Assembly: GCA_947488305.1 (NCBI GenBank)
Contig: CANKZM010000003.1
Span: forward strand, 558,001 to 622,000
DNA: 64,000 bases
Reading direction: 5' to 3'
Origin: an uncultured Roseobacter sp.
GTDB lineage: Bacteria > Pseudomonadota > Alphaproteobacteria > Rhodobacterales > Rhodobacteraceae
Shown: in pieces, positions 38,301 through 46,925 of the stretch
Layout: every line of letters starts with the position of its first letter
Position numbering within the stretch: position 1 is the stretch's first letter
Notes under the pieces: model-generated
Databases searched by the model: none
What the model saw: only the letters and a program-made list of their open reading frames with translations
Told to the model about the DNA's origin: nothing
Program-made: the position numbers and the translations under genes

Positions 38301-39159
38301 TTTGCAACGCGGGTTGGATGGCGGGGAGTACCGCCTGATCCCGGTCAACCCCAATGAGCGTATCGCTGTTTTGACGGAGTGGCTCAATACTGACCCGCTG
38401 CCAGAAGGCATCGATTGGGAATGGACTGGTGATCAGGAAGAACAAGCCGAAAGTCAGGCCTTTCTGCAGACCGCTTTCTCCGCAGCGCTTGGCTTGATGT
38501 TCATCATCCTGCTGGCTCAATTCAATAGTTTCTACAATGCGATTTTGGTGCTTGTCGCCGTGGTGCTTTCAACAACGGGCGTGTTGATCGGCATGCTCAT
38601 CATGGATCAGACCTTCTCGATCATCATGACAGGCACGGGGATTGTCGCGCTCGCCGGGATCGTTGTGAATAACAACATCATCCTGATCGACACCTACCAG
38701 GAATACAGCCAATACATGCCCCGCGTTGAGGCCATCATACGGACGGCGCAGGCGCGTATCCGGCCCGTTCTTTTGACGACGATTACAACGATGGCAGGCC
38801 TTGCGCCCATGATGTTTGGTCTCAGCCTGAATTTTGCCGAAGGTGGCTATACCATCAATAGCCCCACCGCACTTTGGTGGAAGCAATTGGCGACTGCTGT
38901 GGTCTTCGGTTTGGGGCTTGCGACCGTGCTGACCTTGGTGGTCACACCCTCCATGCTGGCGATCCGGGTCTGGGCCACCACTTACGTGCGTTGGCTGGCA
39001 ACGCTGCTGGCCAAACTGTCGATGGGTCGCGCCTCAAGGGCCGCGCGCGATTGGGCGCTGGAGCGTGATGCGGGCCGCATTGCCGGAACCGAATTGATCT
39101 GGACAGACGAAACGCCTCCGGCGGCGGCTGGCGATGTTCCTCTGAAGGCGGCAGAATAG
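35359..39159 (+). CDS. RND efflux permease, extended form
   Basis: Proton-driven inner-membrane exporter of the AcrB/HAE superfamily. The start is GTG at 35359 (VTGIVDWAAGR), overlapping the adaptor stop. The protein is 1266 residues, about 200 longer than usual. The extra length is a hydrophobic insert at about residues 495-640, between the first transmembrane bundle and the second periplasmic porter domain, containing three or four additional helices. In the fourth helix the usual paired aspartates are replaced by a single one (GMLVDGAIVVVE). Porter and C-terminal helices are otherwise complete. Substrate unknown. Confidence 0.92.
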   Translation: MTGIVDWAAGRARMILAFILLSLVVGGYSYSTLPKEGEPDIEIPALFVSVPFPGISAADSETLLVKPMETELSDLDGLKTMSATASENYAGVALEFEFGWDKTKILADVRDSMGKAEADFPDGAEQYTINEINFSEFPIIIVNLTGPVPERTMVRIAKDLQDELESVDAILEAGIAGSRDEMVEVLIDPLRLEAYNVTASELITTVQNNNQLIAAGEVETDQGTFAVKIPSSFDEPRDIYDLPVKTNGDRVVTLGDLAEINLTFEDRAGTARFNGENTVALQVVKRKGFNLIDTANLVKEIVAAESENWPDGLQAAVEVGTSNDQSRIVDSMVQQLLGSVFTAIALVMIVSLAALGIRASLLVGFAIPTSFLLCFAFLALMGISISNIVMFGLILAVGMLVDGAIVVVEYADKRQQEGVGPMQAYVEAAKRMFWPIISSTATTLCAFLPMLFWPGVPGEFMGMLPVTLIFVLSASLVVALVYLPVMGGVTGRLERWLSEYMQLVAGLPWYLHLVLFPIAALMLAATGLLGPVFAGIGNRFAQMEGLDLLGSVIPTFAFVFLFILVAAVLVAVAIGGFLLVLVATLALLTRLGRFGRWLASKVFRSEPTKINAGYRRSAFGHVMAAIAGNPVMPLVMAGAVFVFVGTVLIYFTNNNNGVEFFVESEPEQGIVYVLARGNLSLEEKDKLVQQAEQIVLAHPGIKNAFSFAGEGGLNTDTSGSGTPKEMIGQVQFETIAWEDRADRPELDGNIVIAELTEQLSHLPGIKTEILEVAQGPGEGKPVHLRLKGDDFAVLGEAAARARAQFDATPGLTLIEDTRPLPGIDWQIDVDVEKAGRYGADVQTVGAMVQLVTRGLLLDTMRVPSSDEEIDIRVRLPEEDRVLSTLDTLKVRTADGLVPLSNFITRTPVPKLAEINRIDQTRYFDVKADVAPGLVKLVGKIETGDEEVTLAMLRPAGTDAEIIAPDQARYRTVFMAGEDIRDLQRGLDGGEYRLIPVNPNERIAVLTEWLNTDPLPEGIDWEWTGDQEEQAESQAFLQTAFSAALGLMFIILLAQFNSFYNAILVLVAVVLSTTGVLIGMLIMDQTFSIIMTGTGIVALAGIVVNNNIILIDTYQEYSQYMPRVEAIIRTAQARIRPVLLTTITTMAGLAPMMFGLSLNFAEGGYTINSPTALWWKQLATAVVFGLGLATVLTLVVTPSMLAIRVWATTYVRWLATLLAKLSMGRASRAARDWALERDAGRIAGTELIWTDETPPAAAGDVPLKAAE

Positions 39160-39237
39160 CGCTTGATCACGCGAGTGTGAGGAGGAACACGGTTGGGACA
39201 TGCTAGCCTGCGGTCAAGCAAATCAAGGAGATACTCG

Positions 39238-39693
39238 ATGATCCGTCATTTCGTCTGCGCCGCCGTCACGGCGATTGCCACTGCATCCACCGCCTTTGCC
39301 GGGGACCTCATTGAGAAAGTCAGTCCACATAGTGTTTCTGAGACGATCGACCGGCTCGAAGCAGCTGTATCCGGCGCCGGGGCGACTGTCTTTGCGCGTG
39401 TGGATCATGGCGCAGGTGCTGCATCCGTGGACCTCGAGCTTGGCGCTTCTGAGCTGTTGATTTTCGGCAATCCGAAACTCGGAACCCCTGCCATGCAGGA
39501 CGGCGCGACAGCGGGGCTCGACCTGCCATTGCGTGTTCTGGCCTATGCAGATGGTGAGGGCGTTGTGCGCGTTGTATACCACGACCCTGCAACGCTTGCC
39601 GCGACCCACGGTTTGCCAGCAGATGCCAAATACATCATGATGATGACCGGCGCGCTCGATAAGTTGACTGGTAAAGCCGTGGCGCAGGAATAG
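39238..39693 (+). CDS. Secreted DUF302 protein
   Basis: A 151-residue protein with a signal peptide (MIRHFVCAAVTAIATASTAFA) followed by a DUF302 domain (YSVSETIDRLEAAVSGAGATVFARVDH-type N-terminal segment, then LLIFGNPKLGTPAMQ at about residues 75-89 and LPLRVLAYAD). Family function unknown; many DUF302 proteins accompany sulfur or metal genes. AAGGAG at 39225-39230 fixes the ATG at 39238. It follows the RND permease by about 80 bases and could be co-transcribed. Confidence 0.85.
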   Translation: MIRHFVCAAVTAIATASTAFAGDLIEKVSPHSVSETIDRLEAAVSGAGATVFARVDHGAGAASVDLELGASELLIFGNPKLGTPAMQDGATAGLDLPLRVLAYADGEGVVRVVYHDPATLAATHGLPADAKYIMMMTGALDKLTGKAVAQE

Positions 39694-40146
39694 CCGCCGG
39701 CAAAAGCCCGACTCACATCGTTCACTACATTGAACGACCGCGCAGCCGAAGCCATCTTTTAGGCCGCCTCCAAGCTGCGCGAGCAATAGTTCAGGTCATT
39801 GTCCGTTGCTACGAATGCTTTGAGTTCGCACTGCACTGCCAGTCAGCGCATCGACTTTCCTCGAGGAATCTGGGGGGCTTTCTGCTGCCAGACTACGGGT
39901 TGATCTGCGACAGTTGGCAAAACCCCGCCGATCGCAGCAACGATAAAGTGTTTGCACAAGAAAGAATCCCTCAAAAAGTGTATTTCCTTGATGCAGATCA
40001 TCGAAAGCCTTTGGGTTTGTTGGTCGGGTGGCAGTGCGAGGTCCGGTCGATCCGTTCATGACTCTCAGTGTAAGCAAGCCGGAGCCTTGGCTTCAAAAAG
40101 CCGTTCGCTTTTACGGTGATGAACATTGACTCTGGGGGGAGAAAAG
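39694..40146 (+). other. 453-base intergenic stretch upstream of the B12-binding regulator
   Basis: No gene is supported here; the open frames in it lack ribosome binding sites and family resemblance. It contains an FNR-like half-palindrome at 39988-40001, a small GGCTT/AAGCC hairpin near 40090-40103 and the GGGGGGAG ribosome binding site of the downstream gene. Confidence 0.5.
39988..40001. promoter_or_regulatory. FnrL-like site
   Basis: TTGAT-GCAG-ATCAT matches the FNR/FnrL consensus TTGAT-N4-ATCAA at nine of ten positions. It lies about 146 bases upstream of the B12-binding regulator gene, suggesting oxygen-dependent expression. A one-mismatch match in AT-poor DNA is suggestive, not proof. 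Confidence 0.4.
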
Positions 40147-40974
40147 ATGGCATCGCAATTCGGAAAACAGGCTTCTTGCGTGGCGGATCCTGATGATCAG
40201 CCAGCCCGTGGCAGACAATCTGTCCCGCAAAGGATTGAGCCTGATGCAGCGCCACCTCGTCAAACTGGCGAAGCAGTCGCCAACCTGGCACACGCGGCTC
40301 TCGACGTTCTGGCAGGAAGAGCGCTCCACGCACGTGAGAAAACGCCAACGGTATCGGAGCACTGCATTAAGGCATTCTGCAGCCTGCTGATGGCAGGCAA
40401 GATGAAACCAGCGCTCAACTTTACGCGATTGTTCCAGTCGCGCGGAGCGGACTACCGAGACGTTGCAGAGGACCTGTTTGCCGCTGCTGCACGCCGCTTG
40501 GGCGACAGGTGGACCCGCGGAAAGGCTTCGACGGTGCAGGTCAATATTGGCATCCTGACACTGACCCGTGTGCACATCGCCCTCTGCGCAACCCGCAAGG
40601 AGCCGCGCGCGACGGTCGAGGATTCGGCCCTCTTTGGATCATTCCCGGGACAGGCACATACCTTGGGTCTGGCCTTCAGTGCCGAGTACTTTCACCGCAA
40701 TGGCTGGAACGTGCACTACATGCCCGGTACGACAATCCGTGAGTTCCTGACCTGTGCGACCAGAGATGCGCCCGAGATCATTTGCATGACGGCAGCCCTC
40801 GATAGTGATGTGTCGATTGTACAGGATGTGGTCGACCAACTTAGAAAGCTTCCTCACAAGCCGCGCATCATCGTTGGCGGCAATGCACCCAACCTTGCAA
40901 ATCTTGACGCAGACGCGATCGTGTCACAGCTCGACATGGGGCTATTGGCGGCGCATCGGCTTTTGAAGGGATGA
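40147..40974 (+). CDS. Cobalamin-binding regulator of the PpaA/AerR type
   Basis: The 275-residue protein has a variable basic N-terminus, a helical B12-binding cap (about residues 85-150, with DVAEDLFAAAARRLGDRW) and a Rossmann-like B12-binding domain (about 155-270). The motif GQAHTLGLAFSAEYF near residue 171 keeps the HxxG cobalt-ligand pattern but lacks the aspartate of classical DxHxxG, as in PpaA/AerR photosynthesis regulators, which sense oxygen or light through cobalamin. No photosynthesis genes are in the window. GGGGAG precedes the ATG at 40147. Confidence 0.78.
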   Translation: MASQFGKQASCVADPDDQPARGRQSVPQRIEPDAAPPRQTGEAVANLAHAALDVLAGRALHAREKTPTVSEHCIKAFCSLLMAGKMKPALNFTRLFQSRGADYRDVAEDLFAAAARRLGDRWTRGKASTVQVNIGILTLTRVHIALCATRKEPRATVEDSALFGSFPGQAHTLGLAFSAEYFHRNGWNVHYMPGTTIREFLTCATRDAPEIICMTAALDSDVSIVQDVVDQLRKLPHKPRIIVGGNAPNLANLDADAIVSQLDMGLLAAHRLLKG

Positions 40975-41026
40975 ACCCCACGACCTAACCGCGCGGCAAT
41001 TAGACCGCCCATTAGCGACCCCGTAG

Positions 41027-42862
41027 CTACACCACTTCGTCCGATTGCTGACGTTGCCAAAGCTGTGCATAGCGCCCATCCAGGGTCAGCAAATTATCAT
41101 GCGTTCCCTGCTCTACAACCTTACCTTTTTCCAGCACGATGATACGGTCTGCCTCGGCAATTGTACTGAGCCGGTGCGCGATGGTCAGAACAGTACGCCC
41201 ACGCCCGGCCCGCGTAAGTGCTTCCTTGATCTCAAGCTCGGTGTCAGTGTCCAGCGCGGATGTTGCCTCGTCCAGAAGCAGGATCGGCGGGTCTTTCAAC
41301 AAGGTTCGGGCAATGCCGACGCGCTGCTTTTCTCCTCCGGATAGTTTCAAGCCGCGCTCTCCTACCGGCGTGTCATATCCTTCTGGCAGAGACTCGATGA
41401 AATCGTGTATTTGCGCGGCCCTCGCCGCCTCCTCGATTTCTTCCTGCGTCGCGTTGTCCTTACCATAGGCAATGTTGTACCGGATCGTGTCGTTGAACAG
41501 GACAGTATCCTGCGGCACCACACCAATCGCAGCATGCAGGCTTTCCTGCGTGACCTGCCGTACGTCTTGCCCGTCAATGCGTAACGCGCCCCCGTTCACA
41601 TCATAAAACCGGAAAAGCAGTCGGCCGATGGTGGACTTGCCAGAGCCGGTCGACCCGCAGATGGCGACCATCTGCCCCGGTTCGGCGACAATAGAAACTC
41701 CTTTGAGGATTTCGCGATCGGCATTGTAGCCGAAACGTACGTCGTCCAGTTCAATGCGTCCGCCATCGACCTGCAAGAGTTTGGCGTCCGCTGCATCAAC
41801 GACTTCTGCGGGCTGTTCCAACAGGTCAAACATTTCGCCCATATCCACCAGCGATTGCCTGATTTCACGGTAGACGGTGCCCAGAAAATTCAGCGGGACG
41901 GTGATCTGTACCATATAGGCATTAACCATGACGAAATCGCCGACAGTCAGCGCCCCATTCTGAACACCAACAGCTGCCATTACCATTACGCCAACCAAAC
42001 CCATCGTAATAATGACGGATTGACCAAAGTTCAGAAAGGCGAGGCTTTGTGCGGTTTTGATCGCCGCACCCTCATATTTCTCCATCGCACTGTCGTAGCG
42101 TTCTGCTTCCCGACTTTCCGCGCCAAAGTACTTCACCGTTTCAAAATTGAGCAGGCTGTCGATCGCCTTTTGGTTGGCATCGGTGTCCTGATCATTCATT
42201 TCCCGCCGCAGCTTCACCCGCCATTCTGTAATCGCAAAGGTGAACCAGAAATAAAGCGCAATGGTCACCGCCACGATGAGCAGATAGTAGAAGTCAAAAA
42301 CGACCGCGAGGATGATCCCCACAAGGACAAGTTCAAGGATCAGCGGCCCAATGGAGAACAGCAAAAACCGCAGCAGAAAGTCGACACCTTTCACACCGCG
42401 CTCTATGATGCGGCTCAATCCGCCTGTCTTGCGGGTGATATGGTAGCGCATGGACAGACGGTGAATGTGGTTAAAGGTCTCCAGCGCCAGCATGCGCAAG
42501 GCACGCTGACCCACTTTGGCAAACACGCTGTCCCTAAGCTGTTGGAATCCAACGGTCATCAACCGGGCCATGCCATAGGCCACAGTCAGGCCAATCGCGC
42601 CCAGCGCCAGCATCGGCACCCCTTCCTCTGCCAGCGCATCCACCGCACCCTTGTAAAAGAATGGTGTCGCGACGGAGATCAGTTTGGAAAACACCAACAA
42701 GCCAAGTGCCCACAAGACGCGGCGACGCACCCATGGTTGATCTTCCGGCCAAAGATAGGGGGCTACCTTGCGGACCGTTCGCCAGCCAGACCGGCGTTCT
42801 TTTTCTTCTATTGTTTGTGCAGCTTTGGGGTTCGCCCGGTCTGCGGCCGTATCTGATGCCAT
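41027..42862 (-). CDS. Atm1-type ABC exporter (HMT1/ABCB7 family)
   Basis: A 611-residue half-transporter with fused membrane and ATPase domains. The membrane domain (about residues 45-335) has six helices and the Atm1-type stretch NFETVKYFGAE near residue 232. The nucleotide-binding domain has Walker A GSTGSGKST, signature LSGGEKQR, Walker B ILLLDEATSALD and H-loop IAHRLST. Alphaproteobacterial relatives export glutathione conjugates and metal-thiol complexes; the mitochondrial version serves iron-sulfur biogenesis. Functions as a homodimer. Monocistronic. Confidence 0.92.
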   Translation of the reverse strand: MASDTAADRANPKAAQTIEEKERRSGWRTVRKVAPYLWPEDQPWVRRRVLWALGLLVFSKLISVATPFFYKGAVDALAEEGVPMLALGAIGLTVAYGMARLMTVGFQQLRDSVFAKVGQRALRMLALETFNHIHRLSMRYHITRKTGGLSRIIERGVKGVDFLLRFLLFSIGPLILELVLVGIILAVVFDFYYLLIVAVTIALYFWFTFAITEWRVKLRREMNDQDTDANQKAIDSLLNFETVKYFGAESREAERYDSAMEKYEGAAIKTAQSLAFLNFGQSVIITMGLVGVMVMAAVGVQNGALTVGDFVMVNAYMVQITVPLNFLGTVYREIRQSLVDMGEMFDLLEQPAEVVDAADAKLLQVDGGRIELDDVRFGYNADREILKGVSIVAEPGQMVAICGSTGSGKSTIGRLLFRFYDVNGGALRIDGQDVRQVTQESLHAAIGVVPQDTVLFNDTIRYNIAYGKDNATQEEIEEAARAAQIHDFIESLPEGYDTPVGERGLKLSGGEKQRVGIARTLLKDPPILLLDEATSALDTDTELEIKEALTRAGRGRTVLTIAHRLSTIAEADRIIVLEKGKVVEQGTHDNLLTLDGRYAQLWQRQQSDEVV

Positions 42863-42932
42863 CAGAATTCCTGTTCAGGTGTAGATGCGTTACCTAATTC
42901 ACGCGGACCCGATTTGCCAGTGCCCGCGGTGA

Positions 42933-44408
42933 TCAGTCGTTAGGTAATTCAAACACCTGACCGGGATAAATCAGGTCAGGATCACGAATGGCAGCCCGGT
43001 TGGCCTCAAAAACCTGCACATAGAGCAATCCCTCACCGTATCTTTCCCGCGCGATGGCCCATAACGTGTCGCCTGCCTGGACGGTGACTGCACGTACTGC
43101 GCCCGCGCCATCCGTGTCTGATGCCGCTGCTGCCAAAACGGCGGGGGCTTCGCGCTTAAACGGCGTTTCGATGCGGCTTGCGACCCGACCTTCGGGTGTC
43201 AGAGCATCGATCCGAAGACGGTAGACGCCAGGGGCTACATCCTGCACCGAGCCGCGCCAAGCCCCTTCCTGATTGACGTCGAGCCGCTTGACCGGGCGAT
43301 TATCCAGGTAGATCTGAACCTGAACAGCGGCACCACTGGCGCGACCAGCCAGTTGAACCACCCCGTCGTCGTTGTAGCCGATCGTGTCCAAAACCACGCT
43401 GTCTGGTAACGGAGCCGCAGGTTGCACCAGGGTGACACCTTCATCGTCTGACCGCAGTACCGCGATTTGCCTGTCCTGATCTGCTTGCGGCTCTGCGACG
43501 GATTGATTGGCTGTGGTCGAGGGTACCTGCTCGCCCTCTGCCGCAGCTAATTCATTAGAAGCCTCGGCACCTTGGATCGTTTCATCTTGTGGTGCTTGTG
43601 TGATTTCTGCAGATGCCGCCTCTGTTTCAGCCGAAGCCGCATCGACTGTCGCCTCGGCTTCTGCGGCCACCACGCGTCCGTCATCTGGTTCCGCTTCGGC
43701 AAGTTGTTCTTCCGCTTGGCCCGTGTCTGGCTGCGGTTGATCGACCTTACCCGCTGCCACTGGCTCCTCTTCCACCGGGTCTGTCACATCTGCCTGAGCA
43801 TCAGAGGCGATGCGCGCCTCATCCGCTCCACCAGCGTTCAGGTCTGCGGTTTCTGTTGGCAAGGGTGTGACTGGTGCCAGAATGATTTCTTCCTTCGACG
43901 CGACCGCCTCGTCACCCTCACCACTGCGCAATGTCAGGCTGCGCGCGCCATCGCTTTCGGGAATGCTGGTCAAAGCCGCAAATGCGCCGCTGCCGTCCAC
44001 CTGCGCGGACGTAACGACCTCCCCATCCACAAGCACATCAACCTGACTGCCGGGATCACCCTGCCCCGCAATAACCATCGCACCAGTATTATCGACGCGC
44101 ACCTCGTCAACCGAAGGTGCGGTAACCGCTTCTTCAACCGGTTCGTTTTCCTGTATTGGCGTCGCAGCGTCGACCGCGTCCCCGGCCGGAGCCTCCGCCG
44201 ATTGCAAGGGCATCTCTTCTTCCGGTGCCGTTGCTTCAGATGCGTCCGGCGCAGCAGGAGTAACGACAGAGGTTACGTCAGATTGATCGAGCGGACGGTT
44301 GCCACGGAGCGTCATAAACACGGCGACTGCGATCAACACCGCGATGATGATGCCCGCAGGTAACAACCCGGTGCCTCTTCGTTCCGAAGCAGTGCCCTTG
44401 TCGCTCAT
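42933..44408 (-). CDS. LysM domain protein with acidic linker
   Basis: The protein (491 residues from MSDKGTAS, or 495 from an ATG four codons earlier) has one N-terminal transmembrane helix (about residues 12-32) and a long Ala/Glu-rich acidic region. Embedded in that region are two Ig-like segments (DNTGAMVIAGQGDPGSQVDV and LDTIGYNDDGVVQLAGRASG). A C-terminal LysM domain follows (VQAGDTLWAIARERYGEG...YPGQVFELP). It should be anchored in the inner membrane with LysM binding peptidoglycan in the periplasm. Role unknown; similar proteins are widespread in Rhodobacteraceae. Confidence 0.85.
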   Translation of the reverse strand: MSDKGTASERRGTGLLPAGIIIAVLIAVAVFMTLRGNRPLDQSDVTSVVTPAAPDASEATAPEEEMPLQSAEAPAGDAVDAATPIQENEPVEEAVTAPSVDEVRVDNTGAMVIAGQGDPGSQVDVLVDGEVVTSAQVDGSGAFAALTSIPESDGARSLTLRSGEGDEAVASKEEIILAPVTPLPTETADLNAGGADEARIASDAQADVTDPVEEEPVAAGKVDQPQPDTGQAEEQLAEAEPDDGRVVAAEAEATVDAASAETEAASAEITQAPQDETIQGAEASNELAAAEGEQVPSTTANQSVAEPQADQDRQIAVLRSDDEGVTLVQPAAPLPDSVVLDTIGYNDDGVVQLAGRASGAAVQVQIYLDNRPVKRLDVNQEGAWRGSVQDVAPGVYRLRIDALTPEGRVASRIETPFKREAPAVLAAAASDTDGAGAVRAVTVQAGDTLWAIARERYGEGLLYVQVFEANRAAIRDPDLIYPGQVFELPND

Positions 44409-44537
44409 GTTCTTTCTCATTTTCCCCAGTTCACGTCGTAAGACGCGATACAGACATTGAGCCTACATAACAACTGGCCTATCAGTGGTCAAAACACATC
44501 CGTGTAAATCCAACCGCTCCAACGGAAAAACCAAGTC

Positions 44538-45089
44538 ATGCCAGGACATTCCATCTGCGTTTACTGTGGGTCCCGTGCCGGTACGGATCCTGCTTATCTG
44601 TCTGCGGCGGAGGCTCTTGGACAGCTTATCGCCAAGGAGGGTTGGCGTTTAGTCTATGGTGCTGGCGACGTGGGCCTGATGGGGGCAGTTGCACGCAGTG
44701 CACAGGCTTCTGGCGCCGAAACCTTCGGTGTGATCCCACAGCATTTGGTCGAATGGGAAGTGGGAAAGACCGATCTGACCTCCTACGTCGTTACTGAAAC
44801 GATGCATGAACGGAAGAAGGTCATGTTCATGAATTGTGACGCCGTGGTGGTGCTACCTGGCGGCGCAGGATCGCTTGACGAGTTTTTCGAAGCGGTGACC
44901 TGGCGACAATTGGGACTGCATGACAAACCGATCATCCTTTTGAATACTAATGGTTATTGGGACCCGCTTATCGCTCTTCTTCGGCATGTGACCGATCAGG
45001 GTTTCGCCAGCGATAGCTTGCACGGCTTCTATCAGGAGGTCCAAGAGGTCGATGCATGTGGTGCCGCTTTGAAAGCCTTACTATCCTGA
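44538..45089 (+). CDS. LOG-family protein (nucleoside 5'-monophosphate phosphoribohydrolase)
   Basis: LOG-type enzymes remove ribose 5-phosphate from nucleotides such as AMP or cytokinin ribotides. The 183-residue protein is a complete Rossmann-like LOG domain with CVYCGSRAGTDPAYLSAA at the start and LPGGAGSLDEFFEAVTW near residue 112-128, the family's catalytic/phosphate-binding motif (usual form PGGxGTxxE; here the T is S). Divergent from the LysM gene; monocistronic. Confidence 0.9.
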   Translation: MPGHSICVYCGSRAGTDPAYLSAAEALGQLIAKEGWRLVYGAGDVGLMGAVARSAQASGAETFGVIPQHLVEWEVGKTDLTSYVVTETMHERKKVMFMNCDAVVVLPGGAGSLDEFFEAVTWRQLGLHDKPIILLNTNGYWDPLIALLRHVTDQGFASDSLHGFYQEVQEVDACGAALKALLS

Positions 45090-45226
45090 AAGGCGGGCAA
45101 GAATTCGCACGAGGCGCCGATCGAGAGGGCTCCGAATGACTAGACGTTGAGGCGGGTTGAATCTGAGCATACCGTCGTGCGACTACCTCAGCGCATTCAA
45201 TGGAATTTCAGAAAGGAGCGCACGCC

Positions 45227-45643
45227 ATGATCGCCTATGTCACCATTGGTGCAAATGACATCGCGCGCGCCGAACGATTTTACTCCGCGTTCCTGCCGGC
45301 GCTTGGGTACAAGCTGGAAGAGTATCAAGGAGACCTGAGTTACATTCCATGCGTCCCCTCTGGTCAGTCTCAGGTTTCGCCCGATTTTTACGTGAAATCA
45401 CCCTTCAATGGCGGTTCCGCCTCGGCTGGGAACGGTGCGATGGTCGCATTTGAGGCACCTAGCCAAAAAGAAGTACGCACCCTCCACGCCGCGGCACTGG
45501 CTGCTGGCGGAACGGATGAAGGAAAACCGGGTTTCCGTGCCTCGTACGGCGCCCATTTTTTTGTTGGCTACCTGCGCGACCCCGACGGCAACAAGATCGC
45601 GTTGTTCTGCGATAATCCGGATGAGCCCGGGCGCGACGGGTAA
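45227..45643 (+). CDS. VOC/glyoxalase-family protein
   Basis: A 138-residue single vicinal-oxygen-chelate domain protein (MIAYVTIGANDIARAERFYSAFL start; ATCFVGYLRDPDGNKIALFC-type end, here HFFVGYLRDPDGNKIALFC). Metal-ligand positions are partly conserved, so it may be a lyase or a binding protein; the substrate is unknown. AAGGAG at 45213-45218 supports the ATG at 45227. Convergent with sodB, sharing a terminator. Confidence 0.85.
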   Translation: MIAYVTIGANDIARAERFYSAFLPALGYKLEEYQGDLSYIPCVPSGQSQVSPDFYVKSPFNGGSASAGNGAMVAFEAPSQKEVRTLHAAALAAGGTDEGKPGFRASYGAHFFVGYLRDPDGNKIALFCDNPDEPGRDG

Positions 45644-45694
45644 TCCGGTAGGCAGGGAGCCACGACGCACGGCAACTGGTTTCGCCGTATTGCC

Positions 45695-45723
45695 AAAAAA
45701 AACCCCGCTCTCGTGCGGGGTTT
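45695..45723. terminator. Bidirectional intrinsic terminator between the VOC gene and sodB
   Basis: AAACCCCGC, loop TCTCGT, GCGGGGTTT. On the minus strand a run of eight T follows the stem, a strong terminator for sodB; on the plus strand only TTTA follows, weaker for the VOC gene. Confidence 0.85.
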
Positions 45724-45748
45724 AGTGTCTCTTTGTCCGCAGTGTAGC

Positions 45749-46348
45749 TTACATCCGGCTGGCCACGTTTTCCCAGTTTACAAGGTTGTCGAGGAAGTTC
45801 GTCAGGTATGCCGGACGCTTGTTGCGGAAATCAATGTAGTAGGAGTGCTCCCACACGTCGCATCCCAGAAGTGCAGTCTGACCAAAGCACAGCGGGTTCA
45901 CGCCGTTCTCGGTCTTTGTGACGGCCAGCGAACCGTCCGCATTCTTTACCAGCCATGCCCAGCCTGATCCGAACTGGCCCGCACCCGCCGCAGAGAACTG
46001 GGACTTGAACTCATCAATGGATCCAAAGCTTTCGGTCAGGGCGGATTCAAGCTCCCCCGGCATTTTGCTGTCGCCCGGGCCCATCATTTCCCAGAACTGG
46101 TTGTGGTTCCAAAGCTGACTGATGTTGTTGAAGATACCATTTTGAGCCACGGCATTCGCATCATAGGTGCCGGTGATGATGTCTTCCATGGATTTGCCGT
46201 CCCATTCGGTCCCGGCGATCAGCTTGTTGCCATTGTCCACATAGGCCTTGTGGTGCAGGTCATGGTGGTACTCCAATGTCTCTGCGGACATGCCTTTGCC
46301 GGCCAGCGCATCATGTGCATAGGGAAGATCAGGAAGTTCAAAAGCCAT
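45749..46348 (-). CDS. sodB: Superoxide dismutase, Fe-type
   Basis: Converts superoxide to hydrogen peroxide and oxygen. The 199-residue protein has metal ligands in EYHHDLHHKAY (H28), SQLWNHNQFW, and DVWEHSYYIDFRNKRPAYL (D and H). The glutamine before LWNH is the position used by iron-dependent enzymes, so I call it Fe-type, although cambialistic use is possible. Followed by a strong terminator. Confidence 0.93.
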   Translation of the reverse strand: MAFELPDLPYAHDALAGKGMSAETLEYHHDLHHKAYVDNGNKLIAGTEWDGKSMEDIITGTYDANAVAQNGIFNNISQLWNHNQFWEMMGPGDSKMPGELESALTESFGSIDEFKSQFSAAGAGQFGSGWAWLVKNADGSLAVTKTENGVNPLCFGQTALLGCDVWEHSYYIDFRNKRPAYLTNFLDNLVNWENVASRM

Positions 46349-46442
46349 TGGGGCCCCCTCTCAATTTCAGTTGCAAAGCTCTCAATGACAGATTGTGCAA
46401 ATTGCAGCAAGGTCAACTGCGCATGGCGAAAAACTCGTGCAG

Positions 46443-46847
46443 TCAGGGCTTCCATTTAGCGGTTTCGCACTGACCTTTACCAATTATCGAATTCTCGACA
46501 CCCGGGATCAAGCCGCGCATTGTCATGGCTTTGGTACGGGTGTCGATTTCGATCCGGTAGTTGATATCGACTTTTCGCGTTGTTGTGGGGATGTCGTTGA
46601 CCCGATACGTCAACCGGTATTTGCCATTTCCGCGATCCTTGATCTTCGCAGCCATCGGTTTGTCAGTCGCAGCTTTGATCACACCGTCGAACACAAGCGC
46701 CTTGTCGGAGCCCTCGTCATAGCTCATGGCAACAACGCTGGAAATGACCCCCCCGGCCATGTCTTTGACCTGACAAACAAAGTTAAACGCCAGTGCTGGC
46801 GTTCCCGCCAAAGCTACAAACGAAGCTGCAATCAGTGTCTTTCGCAT
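46443..46847 (-). CDS. Small secreted protein, unknown function
   Basis: A 134-residue protein with a signal peptide (MRKTLIAASFVALAGTPALA) and a beta-rich mature domain containing two cysteines (NFVCQVKD and KGQCETAKWKP), probably disulfide-linked. No family recognised. It is downstream of the second sox cluster on the same strand after about 80 bases, but its own start suggests independent expression. Confidence 0.65.
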   Translation of the reverse strand: MRKTLIAASFVALAGTPALAFNFVCQVKDMAGGVISSVVAMSYDEGSDKALVFDGVIKAATDKPMAAKIKDRGNGKYRLTYRVNDIPTTTRKVDINYRIEIDTRTKAMTMRGLIPGVENSIIGKGQCETAKWKP

Positions 46848-46925
46848 GATTACTCACCCAAGAAAAACGCAATTCTAGATCAAATTGCGTCTATAACGGC
46901 CACAACCAGAGGTTCAATACAAGCC

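Noticed and set aside
42889-42952. TTACCTAA / TTAGGTAA inverted repeat around the end of the LysM gene
   Set aside because: Eight-base arms about 45 bases apart with one arm inside coding sequence; most likely chance.
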